Part shown: one piece after another, positions 53,601-62,118 of the stretch
Position numbering within the stretch: the stretch's first letter is position 1
Layout of the letters: each line of letters starts with the position of its first letter
Assembly (NCBI RefSeq): GCF_030272615.1
Contig: NC_081405.1
Span: forward strand, 158,273,954-158,337,953
Length of the DNA: 64,000 nucleotides
Source of the DNA: Cryptomeria japonica
Lineage: Eukaryota > Streptophyta > Pinopsida > Cupressales > Cupressaceae
Direction: 5' to 3'
The notes under the pieces: model-generated
Seen by the model: the letters and a program-made list of their open reading frames with translations, nothing else
Told to the model about the DNA's origin: nothing
The model's database searches: none
Position numbers and translations under genes: made by a program

Positions 53601-54178
53601 AAGGTAATGGCCAAGCTGAGGCGTCTAACAAAACAATTCTCAAAATCCTTAAAAAGACAGTCGACGACGCTGGCCGTAACTGGCATGTCCAACTCAATCC
53701 AGCACTTTGGGCCTATCGTACCAGTGTCCGCACACGTACAGGAGCTACACCCTACTCACTTGTCTACGGTGCTGAAGCCATCTTGCCTATTGAGGTCGAG
53801 TTACCTTCTTTACGGGTCTCCTTGAGAAACATAATCAAGGATGAAGACTACAGGGTCTCTCGCTTACAAGAACTAGAACTGCTAGAGGAACGACGACACA
53901 CTGCTTTTAATCATCTCAAGGCTTACCAACAACGAATGAGTCGCAGTTACAATCACAAGGTCAAGCCTTGCACATTTGAGGTAGGTGACTTAGTCCTCAA
54001 AGAGAACCCCAAGAATCAGCAAGATAGAGAAAAGAAGGGCAAATTTGAACCCAACTGGCTTGGTCCTTACATCATCACAGCAGTATATAGATCTGGGGCA
54101 TATCAGCTCTCAACTACAGAAGGTGAACCCTTGGAGGATCCTATCAACAGCATGCACCTTCGCAGGTTCTACACATAA
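50672..54178 (+). CDS. Tat pol: RT, RNase H, second RNase H, integrase
   Basis: 1168 codons, open. RT runs from about residue 110 to 360 (KLRKMHPQV, SIRICTDFRDINKACPKD, MPFGLKNAGATYQRAM, catalytic YVDD at 296-299). A first RNase H with Gypsy-type features (LLYISATPTALGALLAQ, ADQLVD) follows. A second RNase H begins WQLYFDGSY (Asp592) and ends REQNRAADAMA; dual RNase H is a Tat hallmark. Integrase has the zinc finger (CKQCQIHGD), catalytic Asp886, Asp947 and Glu983 with D-x35-E spacing, and a C-terminal GDLVLKENPKN...GKFEPNWLGPYII segment. The ATG at 50672 is only the first in this open stretch; the frame continues upstream to a TAG at 50543, so the native product is probably a longer polyprotein. 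Confidence 0.95.
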   Translation: MAYFGEGVGPSSRKNVKIKTKQGSYGENHTVALSDSKKVKRKDVSEGENLSEAPEDGRLDILPASYEEKSSMLVEETIKTNIGTTEVPHNIFLAQSLTEAEKARFISSFKERQVNFAWSYADMPGLDPDLVMHHLTVKPGAKPVKQKLRKMHPQVALLVKAELEKLLDVGFIRPIDYPEWISNLVPVSKPDRSIRICTDFRDINKACPKDDFPLPNIDLIVDLTAGHEMLSLMDGFSGYNQIRIAPEDQHKTSFTCPWGTFCWNVMPFGLKNAGATYQRAMTTIFHDLMHVTVEDYVDDLLVKSIDRNTHLDILSVTFDRLEKYKVRLNPKKCVFGVTSGKLLGFIVSKRGIEADPAKVKAILDMPPPKNISQLRSLQGRLQSIRRFIAQLADKCNPFQHLLHKNIKFKWDENCQQAFQALKDYLLNLPVLMPPIPDQPLLLYISATPTALGALLAQQIPDGKEKAVYYISRTLVGYELNYTPIERACLAVVFASQKLRHYMLTHKTKLIARIDPLKYLLNKATLTGRLAKWVMILSEFDIEYVDRKAIKGQAIADQLVDAPMIDDVPLQSEFPDESILTISPAKPWQLYFDGSYTQHGAGAGVLFITPQGDSIPKSYCLSFPCTNNIAEYEALTTGLRIAVQWKIQKLHVFGDSQLVIRQATDDYQTKDEKITPYKQLVDDLKQHFAKIEFEQIPREQNRAADAMATIASLIDLPQNETCYEFLVDNLLIPSYEINPMEMICVVGPESQLYGSIFTYLRDNILPPDLSNNQRRTFIRQSSRYVILADILYRRGLDGTLLRCLESDEAQIALREVHEGICGPHTSGPTLAKKLIRTGYYWPTMEKDAYQFVKKCKQCQIHGDLIHAPAQELQPLASPWPFCQWGLDLIGKIHPPSSNGHKFIITATEYFTKWIEAVPLTQVTGKQIATFILNYIICRYGIPTSIITDNGRPFKNQDVRELCERFHISHRFSTPYYPQGNGQAEASNKTILKILKKTVDDAGRNWHVQLNPALWAYRTSVRTRTGATPYSLVYGAEAILPIEVELPSLRVSLRNIIKDEDYRVSRLQELELLEERRHTAFNHLKAYQQRMSRSYNHKVKPCTFEVGDLVLKENPKNQQDREKKGKFEPNWLGPYIITAVYRSGAYQLSTTEGEPLEDPINSMHLRRFYT
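50747..50833 (+). other. Two bulged hairpins inside pol, before the RT
   Basis: Copy A (50747-50769): GGCG, AAAA, stem CCAC/GTGG with loop ACT, then CGCT. Copy B (50810-50833): GGTG, AAAA, stem CCTC/GAGG with loop TCT, then CGCC. In both, the outer four bases can pair across the unit, leaving AAAA as a bulge. They overlap codons for YGENHTVAL and EGENLSEAP in the linker ahead of RT. Three more copies lie at 54273-54426. Confidence 0.75.
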
Positions 54179-54272
54179 GCTCTTTTTGAATATCCTAATT
54201 CAAAAATACAAAAAAATCAAAAACATTTCAAAAATACAAAAAAAAATTATAAAAACAAAAAAATCGGTACTT

Positions 54273-54426
54273 GGTGAAAACCTGGCAAACAGGCGCCTTG
54301 TGACAACAAAAAAATTGAAAAATTGAAAAAAATAAAAAATAAAGAGAAATAATTTCGTCCAACGGTGAAAACCACTTCGGTGGCGCCCTGGGCAAGTACC
54401 ATGGTGAAAACTGGGTTCCCAGCGCC
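54273..54426 (+). other. Three bulged hairpins just after pol
   Basis: Copy C (54273-54297): GGTG, AAAA, stem CCTG/CAGG, loop GCAAA, CGCC. Copy D (54364-54387): GGTG, AAAA, stem CCAC/GTGG, loop TTCG, CGCC. Copy E (54403-54426): GGTG, AAAA, stem CTGG/CCAG, loop GTTC, CGCC. The first lies 95 nt past the pol stop. Outer and inner stems are kept while inner sequences vary, as expected of an RNA structure under selection. Confidence 0.8.
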
Positions 54427-55855
54427 ATGCGTAGGGACTTTGCTCCTCCTTCCTTCAGGATTCTCTTTCATCCTTTCACTTTGCACACACTCACAACTTA
54501 TTCGCTCACAATAAACTTGCCCATTCCCATCATGGCTTGTTATTGATCTACCTAAGATTGGTTAGCCATCCATAACCCTCCCCTTTCACTCCCTTTTCCA
54601 TCCATACTAAATCAGATCCTATCTGTGACTACGGCCAATTCCTACGTCTAGTAATGGGTGTGGAACTGAGAACATCACATGTTTCGAGGAGTACAGTTTC
54701 TTTCAGCTTTCTTCAGTCTATCCGCGCACAATCCGCAATAAAGCAGCATTTGCATCGCAGATCCGCAACAAAGTTCCATATTCTCTGCAATAAAGTATCA
54801 GTTTCATGGATTCAATCAGTTTCAGATGAGACACAGCAGCAACAATGGGCTTCAACAAATCGAATCTTTCAACAGACTCAGACAACATATGGTTCAGTGC
54901 TATCGATCCTTTTTGTGAAAGTGAACATTGTGACCACAATCGAATAAGACTTAAACAAGTGACAAGAGACACTAAACTTGAGGACTACAGTGGATGTTGG
55001 TGTCGAGTCTTGGTTTTCTTTTGATTTTATCTTTTGGTGACATGTCTTTTAGCTTTTCCAGGATGTCTTTGACTAGAGATTCTATCTCCAGGATGTCTTT
55101 GACTAGAAAGGCGAGGATGGGGTATCGTCACCTATTTGCATTTGCTGTCTGTGGATTGTCTTTTAGTAATGCTATGACTTGTCCAAGGATATGAGGACAC
55201 TGTGAGTCTAGTATGAACTGGGGCATTCCTTGTTTGTGACTGTTTTATCTCCATGCAAACAGGTACAATGACTTTCTGGGCCGAACATATGCCTCGATTG
55301 TCATAACCTATTCTGCCATAATAAAGCTCAATGATGATAACGCACAAGAAGCTCTTTCACGTTCATATCTTCTGTCTTCCATCCCCCTTTCTTGATTGAC
55401 TTCCATTGTCCTTCTCGACTCTGCGTAGCCCGCTATCACATGACTGAGTATAATGACACACCAAAAACATTTGCATTTCATGTAGTTGCACCTGCATCAC
55501 CACATATATGCATTTCATACATACATATAGATATCACAATTGCATCACATCCTGCATACAACACATGTTAGCACATCTCACATTTTCATTAAGTAAGTAA
55601 TCATTTGCATTATCATATTCATTTGCATTACATACATTTACATTTGCATCATGCATCACATATACAACATAAAAGAACAAAGATGTATTGCATTGCATCA
55701 TATAAGCATCTATATCATAAAACAGGTATCACATAAGAACATCTCATCACATAAGGTACACATGCATATAGCTGCCGCAAAAATGAATCATCTCATATAT
55801 AATCAAATGTGTCATATTACAATGATGTCAAAAGAATCATATGGCTACAAAAGAA
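54427..55855 (+). other. Spacer between pol and the antisense PMD gene
   Basis: No coding sequence is supported. It holds a two-copy 30-bp repeat with CCAGGATGTCTTTGACTAGA at 55058 and 55088. At 55465-55760 there is a degenerate stretch with repeated CATTTGCATT and GCATCACAT motifs, which could influence 3' end formation of either gene. Confidence 0.5.
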
Positions 55856-55919
55856 TCACCCGCAGGTGTCTACAATACAATAATGGTACATATACTGATA
55901 CAATGGGAGCCCACTATAG

Positions 55920-57857
55920 CTATGAGGAACTCCCTCCCTCGGAGCCGCCTCGCCTCGACGGAGTCTGAGCTGTAGATGGACCCGCCCCAGGATCCCCCTG
56001 TCTCTCTGGTGGTGGTGGAGGCCCCATGACCCCACCGCTGGATGCCTGTCTCCTGCGACTCCCTCCCGTAGTCGTCGTTGTGCGCGACGATCTCTGGAAG
56101 CTCCTAGCCCGCTGATCTGCTGGCACGACTGCATAGTATAGATCCCTCCAGTAGGTGATCTCCTCTCCAGCTCGCAAAACATATGCGTAGCCTGCCCCTG
56201 CATCCTCTGCTGCCCGCCTACCTGCCCTCAGAGCTGTCTCGGCCTCTGTGTATCTCTGGATGGCCTGATCCCTCTCCCGCTCTGTGTCTCGGACCCTGAT
56301 CCTGAGGTGGTTCCTCTCTCGAACCAAATCCTCAATCTCATCTGCCTGGCCCTGGCAGATCTCCCGCAGCCTCACCACCTCATCCTCCTCAGAGTCTCCG
56401 CTCTCCGTCCCTGCCTGTGGCTCCTCCTCTACAGGTGCCTGTTCCTGTGCCTCTGCCTGCACCTGTCCCTGTGCCTGTATAGGTACCTGTGGCTGTACCT
56501 GTCTCTGTCCCTCTGGCTGCACCTATCTCTGTCCCTCTCTGGGACCCTGTGCTGCTGGCACCTGTAGGGGCAGTCCACCCCGTCCTCTCACCACTGGAGC
56601 TGCTCTCTCCTGTCCTCCCTCCCTCCGAGGTGCTACCCGCCTCTCTCCCACCACCCCCCTCCACCTCCGCCGGCCCCTACCTCCATCCCCTCCTCCATCA
56701 TCATCCTCTCCTCCACCCTCTCCATCCAGTGGCTCCGTCGGATCTGTCAATCTGGGAAATGGATGCTCTGCCCAATATGCAGAGTACTCGGCGTCCATCC
56801 CTGCATCATCTACCTCTGGCCACATGTCCCATGGCATCGGCATCATCTCCGCTAGCTGCATCACTGCCTGATCATATGATAGCAGTGGGCCAAACTGCAC
56901 CTGATCTCTGACCGTACGGGCATACATGCCCGAGCCTCGTGGCATCCGCTGGATCCGCCCAAACTGCCTGCATACCCTGTCCACCAGCTGTCTCTCTAAT
57001 ATATAGGGCGTCTGCCCAATCAGGTACCTACTCCGGAAGGTGTAGGGCAGCTCCACTGCGTCATCCTCCCACTCCTCGCATCCTAGATACAGCCTCCAGA
57101 TCACCATGTCAATATCATCAATAACTCTCCTCCAGTGCTCCAATCTCCCAATCCGAGGCTGGGATGTAATCATGGCATACAGGTGCACGAAACTCTGTCC
57201 CTGTCCTCTGCCTCTGAAGTGAATCGGCCGTGTGATGGGAAGGTGCTCATAGGCCCACACCTGCAAGAGAGTCACACCGCAGCCCAAACCCACTGATCCA
57301 TGGTATACAAACTGATGCAGCTCATAATACAAATGTGCTAGGACACATGGCCCCCATGCATACCTAGTGTGCTCTGTCATCAGCGTCTCCAATGCCCCTC
57401 CCCAACCCACCGCCAATCCTCGTGTGGCCCTGTCTGGACACAAATATCCACTGATGACTCCCCCAACAACTGCCGGCAATGCTAATCCTGTGGCAGTCAT
57501 GGTGTCCCAGGCTACATGACCTGCTCGCATCTCCAACTCAGGATCCTGAAAAACCCGTCTCAATGCCTCCCTGTCACCGTCACGGTCGTAGGGAATCAAC
57601 TCTCCATCAATAGGAACATGCAGAATCCTATATACATCCTCTAATGTCACTGTCATCTCACCCAGCGGTAGGTGAAACGTGCATGTCTCTGAGTGCCATC
57701 TCTCAGCCAACGCAGTCAGCAACCCCATGTTTGCCCGAAACTCAGGCACATAGAGCATATGTGTGAGACCCATCTCCTCAATGGAAATCATGTCCTGAAT
57801 CGACAACTCTGGTCGCAGTCTCTGAGTCGATGGGAATCTCTCCCGTGACTCCAACAT
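55920..57857 (-). CDS. Plant mobile domain (PMD) protein, antisense in the Tat element
   Basis: The minus frame reads PMD landmarks: ERWHSETCTFHLPLGEMTVT, LEDVYRILHVPIDGE, GCGVTLLQVWAYEHLPITRP and LERQLVDRVCRQFGRIQRMP. PMD proteins include the Arabidopsis MAIN/MAIL1 group linked to silencing and are also carried by transposons; the biochemical role is unknown. After residue about 400 come Gly/Arg-rich and Gln/Pro-rich tracts, a coiled-coil-like segment (EEDEVVRLREICQGQADEIE) and a Ser/Arg-rich end. TAG at 56523-56525 interrupts an otherwise continuous frame of about 646 codons from the first ATG (57857); the codon after it is GTG, so no new start follows directly. GC content is far above the rest of the element. 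A TATA box and splice sites lie upstream on the same strand. Confidence 0.85.
56523..56525 (-). other. In-frame amber stop in the PMD gene
   Basis: The minus strand reads TAG between ...EGQR and VQPEGQRQ.... The next similar phrase has CAG there (GQRQV), so a single C-to-T change of a CAG codon explains it. CAG is a CHG methylation context, where deamination is frequent in silenced plant transposons. Confidence 0.7.
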
Positions 57858-57912
57858 CGGCAAATACTCCTGCAGTCAAGCAACTCAATCATGTCAGTTA
57901 TCGTGGCATTCA

Positions 57913-58142
57913 CTGTTTATCACAAAATGCTACTCGCTACCTAAATGCATATGGCTATCTACCCTAGTGACACTCACTGTTCATCACAAAGTGTTTCTAT
58001 TTATCCTAGTAGTGCTCACTGTTCATCACAAAGTACTACGTGTGTGACATTCCCTGTTCATCACAAAGTGTCACTCACATTCGCACTCCCTGTTCATCAC
58101 AAAGTGCTGCCTATCCTGGTGCTCCCTGTTCATCACAAAGTG
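57913..58142 (-). repeat. CTGTTCATCACAAAGTG repeat array
   Basis: The 17-bp motif, allowing a few changes, starts at 57913, 57977, 58019, 58054, 58090 and 58126. The last three intervals are 36 bp. Each copy has CACT or CCCT before and AGTG after the GTTCATCACAA core, so a short CACT/AGTG pairing is possible in some. It lies in the predicted PMD intron. Confidence 0.88.
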
Positions 58143-58273
58143 CCTTAATCTATCCTAATCTTCCTAGAGGACCTGCTTGAGTGTATCCTCTCAGCAGCTT
58201 ATCCAATCAACAGCGTATGTTCATCACAGAACTGCCGATTTGACCTAAAAGACTAAAACCGTACATTTAAACA

Positions 58274-58537
58274 CACAAACGTACTTTTTTAACACACACG
58301 CGCTTTTAACTCATAAACGCGCTTATAGACTGCATACACGCGCCTCTGCAACACAGACGCGCTTTCTGAACACAAACGTGCCTATGCCAGACACAAACGC
58401 GACCAGGGAACACAGACGTCCCTACATGACATAAACACTATTAAAAATCACAGACGCTGCTACATTTCACAAACGCGTCCGCATTCAACACAGACGCGTC
58501 TGTTGGACACAGACGCGCCTGGCGCTGACACAGACGC
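58274..58537 (-). repeat. Inverted GCGTCTGTG phased array, cluster 3
   Basis: The plus strand reads CACAGACGC or close variants (CACAAACGC, CATAAACGC, CACAAACGT) at 58274, 58293, 58312, 58333, 58352, 58371, 58392, 58411, 58430, 58449, 58468, 58489, 58508 and 58529. Spacings are 19 or 21 only. It is the reverse complement of the gag leader motif, so it has the same orientation relative to the PMD gene as clusters 1 and 2 have to gag. Confidence 0.92.
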
Positions 58538-58805
58538 GGTTGCGCGTTTTTGCACTTTTAAACTATCCTATTCCTAGCGCATTTATTGCTCCTAAACATG
58601 CATTTATGACAAAACTCGAAATGCGTGAAAGTACGAGGAGGTTTTCGGGTACTTACCGGCTCTCCTGCATCGACTGGTCGCTGGAATCAGCGGACACGGT
58701 CAAATCTATGAATGAATGCCATCGCTACTGACTGCTCTTTTCTCGCTCTGCACTGTGATCTTCTAAGGGTGTGGATGACAATGAGGATGTCTTTTGCCCG
58801 TGGTC

Positions 58806-58815
58806 TATCTTATAG
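58806..58815 (-). promoter_or_regulatory. Candidate TATA box of the PMD gene
   Basis: The minus strand reads CTATAAGATA about 150 nt upstream of the predicted donor site, giving a first exon of roughly 120 nt. It agrees with an independent antisense transcription unit but is a single short motif. Confidence 0.45.
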
Positions 58816-59014
58816 CCTACCCTAGCCCTGGCCTTCATTTCCCGAGTCAGTATTCTTCATCCTGTGACTTTGTCACATTATACACTCAGTCCAGTCTATC
58901 CCGTCTTTCTTATTGAGAGATTGTCTGCAATCTTTTCAGACATTTTCATCCAATCTCTCGAGGGGGCATATAATTCCCATCCTGGGGCAACTCTGTATCA
59001 GTTCATCTTATCTT

Positions 59015-59060
59015 CTTTGAAACAACGCGACAAGCCGCATTGTCTCAAAGAGGGGCAAAA
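59015..59060 (+). other. Polypurine tract with overlapping hairpin
   Basis: CTTTGAAAC (59015-59023) can pair with GTCTCAAAG (59042-59050), and an inner GCG/CGC pairing is possible. The 3' arm leads into AAAGAGGGGCAAAA (59047-59060), the plus-strand primer next to the 3' LTR. It is conserved at 862-906. Confidence 0.75.
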
Positions 59061-59827
59061 TGTAGACACCTAAATTTGTCATGTCTAATTAAATAAATAT
59101 TTTATTTATTTAATTATCTAAGCCTAATTCTTCTATTAATTAAATAAATTTTTATTTATTTAATTAATTCATTTATCCTCTTCTAGACTTATTTCTCATT
59201 TAAATAAATACATTTATTTATTTAAATTATCCCTTTCCTAAATTAAATAAATATTTTATTTATTTAATTGTCATACTTCTTCTATTAATTAAATAAATTT
59301 TTATTTATTTAATTAATTCATTATCTTTTTCTACACATGACACATGTCATTCATCTCTTAATTCCTACACTACCTACCTCTTTCATTATTTTGGTATTTC
59401 TTATACCTACCCTCTAATCCTAGCCGACCTCTTTTTTTACACCTCTCAATCTTAACCCTCCATTTCATATTGTGTCTTCTATTTAAGGAGATGCTTTCTT
59501 CATTGTAAAACCCTAACTACTTGATCAATTGACTACACTACAATTCTACTTGCAACCACATTCCGTTCTTTGTTGAGCTCTTGTGCATACAAAAATCTGA
59601 GAGCAAGCATATCAAACAAGATCAATGGAGATAGGAAGAATGGAGATCAAAACCCTAGTGGACATGTGATGGTATAATCTTTGTGATTTTGAGTTATTTG
59701 CATTGTCTTAGGTTATCTTCATATGTTATGGTGGATCTTTGTTCATTGTTAGGCTAGGGTTTGGTGGTTGAATCCATTTTAGTCTTTCAATATTGTTGTT
59801 TATTGTTATCCATTTTCACCATATACA
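59061..59827 (+). repeat. 3' LTR of the Tat element
   Basis: 767 bp, TGTAGACACC to CATATACA. It is identical to the 5' LTR except for one substitution and a missing AC in the ACACAC run near 59332. Confidence 0.97.
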
Positions 59828-59832
59828 GGAAG
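59828..59832. repeat. Target site duplication, right copy (GGAAG)
   Basis: It is an exact match to 43565-43569 and directly follows the 3' LTR. The interrupted LINE resumes within it. Confidence 0.95.
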
Positions 59833-60634
59833 GATTCACAAATTTCTATACCCAACATGAAAAAAGTAGAGGCCCGAGTATTACTATCCTACTAAACAAT
59901 AGATGGTCTTCCTCCATTAAAGATTTAGGTTCTTCACCTTGTAACAAAGACACCTAGATTATTCTTGAAAATGATAATAAAAGGTTTGGGGTTTGTTTAA
60001 TTTATGCTCCTGATTAATATGGTGAAAGAATCCAACTATGGAAATACTTGAGTAAACTCTCCAATATTTCATTGATTCTTGGGGGGACTTTAACATGGTT
60101 TAATGTAAGGATGACAACATGGGTGGGCTAGACATGGATTGGAAAGGGAATGAAGATTTCTTTTGGTACCAAATGAAGAACAAGTTGAACCTAATTGATC
60201 CATTGGAAGGTCTTAAAAGAGAAAGTATGTGTGCTTGGTATACCTGGTACAATTTCCAAAAAGGCTCTAAGAGGATTTATTGTAGATTGGATAGGTTCGC
60301 TAATAGGGATTTCTTCTCATTTGATCTTGTAAATGGAAATTTTAGACTAAAAGTTCACTCTAGTTCCTTGTCTAATCGCCATCCTATGGAGGTCAAGATC
60401 CTAAAAAACAATGATAGATCTGATAGCCACAAGAGAAATAACACATATATGCTAAATACGTCTTTTCTCGATATAGAAGATTGTAATTATGTCATTTTCA
60501 GATTAAAAGAAAATAACAAATTTTACCTCAAAGACTACTCAGCTATTGAGAGATGGAATAGAAGTGTAAGAAGTCAGTCTACTATGTTACAAACTATTGG
60601 AAAAAAGAAAGACCTTTATGGTAGGATATCATAA
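59833..60634 (+). pseudogene. LINE copy 2 endonuclease, 3' fragment
   Basis: After the junction the reading is HEKSRGPSITILLNNR, PCNKDT, FGVCLIYAPD and ILGGTLTW with stops, matching the endonuclease of copy 1. The frame 60119-60634 continues CRLDRFANRDFF and LSNRHPMEVKIL, the position of the catalytic SDH.P motif, here changed. Confidence 0.8.
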
Positions 60635-60989
60635 TTGATTCTTTAAAACAAAATTTGTTGCCTTGAACAGACCCTACAAAAAGAACCCTAGAATGAAATG
60701 TTGACTAATGAGTTGTCTTCCACTAAAAATTAGCCTTAGAGTGCTTCAAACCAAAATGGTTTAAGGGTTAAGGATCGAATCTATAATGATCTAGGTGTCT
60801 CATGTTGATAAAGGTTCCAAAATTTTCTTTAACTATATCAAGTAGAGAAATATAAAGGAGAGAATAAAGGAGATATGGCATGATGGTGAAATGGCCAAAG
60901 AACTAAAGGATATATTTTAGTAGTTCTTTCTATTCTATAGAGATCTATTTTCTTTTGAGGGTAATGGATATGATTGTATAACTTGGCAA

Positions 60990-62110
60990 GGAATTATTGT
61001 AGGTGAGTTAGTCTGAAGAAGATCTCAAGTGAGTTTGTTGATCAGCTAAAGTGTGATAATACAAAAAATGAAATTATGCAATCTATTTGTCTCTTAAGGA
61101 TTCAAAGTCAGTTGGGGCTAATGGTCTTTCAATAGAATTTTATAAAAAGAACTTCCATTGGATAAGTGATGAACTACAATAGGTCTACAAAGAGGTAATT
61201 AATGCAGGGTCTCTTGGACATAACATTAACAAAGGTATTATTAGGCTACTTCCAAAATATGGGGACAAATATTTGATAAAAAAATTGGTAGCCCATTACA
61301 CTACTTAATGTCTCATACAAGATTTTGGCTAAGGTGCAAGCTTTTATGCTTGTTTATATCATCCCAATCTTCATTTAAGTGAGACTTGGACTATTTTTAT
61401 TAGAGGGAGATACATTCCTAGAAACGTGATCATAAGTTGGGAAGCAATGGAGTGGGCTAAAGTATCTAAGCCAATGGATTTCCCCTATTTTCCCTATTTT
61501 TTGTCAAATGGTGAAGACACTTTTATATTATGTAGTGGATCAAGTTGATGTTGATGGTACACTCTCTAAGACCTTCTCTCTTTAGAGGTCTATTAGATAA
61601 GTATTCCCTTTGGCTCATGTGCTCTTCATTATTTCTTTTGATTCCATTCATTGTACTTCTTGAAAAACCCTAGTTTGGGGCCTAATATCTAGGGTATCAC
61701 CCTTCCAAATGAGGAGAACTTGGTTCATGCAAATTTGTAAATAATACTGTAATATGTTTGTTGCACTGAATGAGGAAAATTTTGATAATCTCGTGAACGA
61801 ACTTGACATATTTTGTAAGGCCTCAAGAGAAAATCTCTTTGACCAAATCAAGGGTCTTAGGATGGAAGGACAAACCTCCTGACAGGTTTGAGAAACTCAA
61901 CTTCCAATAGGGTAGCCCAAACAAAAAAATTAGGTATTTGGGGATTTCATTTGTTGTTAGTCCCCATCTCATAAACATGTGGAATTGGATTAATGACAAA
62001 ATTAATGCTAAAATTGCTCAGTGGAATTCATAGACACTACCTTTCTCTATCTGGAAGAGTATGAGTTTGTTAAAAATTCCTCTCCTCCTATAACATTTAC
62101 TACTCATTTA
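60990..62110 (+). pseudogene. LINE copy 2 reverse transcriptase remnant
   Basis: Heavily broken frames give KDSKSVGANGLSIEFYKKNF, HNINKGIIRLLPKYGDK, EWAKVSKPMDF and, further on, IRYLGISFVVSPHLINMWNW and SIWKSMSLL, each alignable with the copy 1 reverse transcriptase and the region after it. Internal segments are missing or scrambled. Similarity ends near 62110. Confidence 0.75.
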
Positions 62111-62118
62111 TTTGACTA

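Larger units (their letters stand above)
57870..58656 (-). other. Predicted leader intron of the PMD gene
   Basis: On the minus strand the donor CCG|GTAAGTACC lies at 58656 and the acceptor TTGCTTGACTGCAG|GAG ends at 57870, giving a 787-bp intron. An in-frame TGA just inside the acceptor side (57878-57876) means the open frame begins at this splice site, which supports it. The first exon would be about 58780-58657, and the first in-frame ATG is at 57857. Since the element replicates through plus-strand RNA, an antisense intron would survive replication. The site pair is predicted only by inspection. Confidence 0.5.
43570..59827 (+). mobile_element. Complete, young Tat-lineage Ty3/Gypsy retrotransposon, 16.3 kb
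   Basis: LTRs of 769 and 767 bp, primer site, polypurine tract and exact GGAAG flanks define the element. The LTRs differ by one substitution (44-kb end ATCTTT, 59-kb end ATTTTT) and one 2-bp indel, so insertion was recent. Domain order is gag, protease, G-patch, RT, RNase H, a second RNase H and integrase. The extra RNase H, the protease ending LLGRPWIHEMRAVPSTYHQ and the long 3' region are hallmarks of the Tat lineage. A minus-strand PMD gene lies between integrase and 3' LTR. Pol carries in-frame stops, so autonomy is doubtful. Confidence 0.97.
41500..62118 (+). mobile_element. Decayed L1-like LINE, copy 2, split by the Tat element
   Basis: The left half is 41500-43569 and the right half 59828-62118, with the Tat element and its GGAAG duplication between. 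Across the junction the translation runs from SLNLIWK into a segment matching copy 1 (QHEKSRGPSITILLNN against KHEKGRGGIVVLINPK), so the insertion fell in the endonuclease. The right end is where similarity to copy 1 stops, just before the Copia LTR. Both boundaries are approximate. Many stops make this copy inactive, and it was already decaying before the insertion. Confidence 0.85.

Noticed and set aside
55465-55760. CATTTGCATT-rich stretch as an octamer-type promoter
   Set aside because: The motifs are degenerate, irregularly spaced and on the downstream side of both genes; simple AT-rich repetition explains them.
56284-56911. Plus-strand frames up to 195 codons rich in Ser/Pro/Leu/Cys
   Set aside because: They are mirror frames of the low-complexity tail of the minus-strand PMD gene. 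The PMD domain fixes the real strand.
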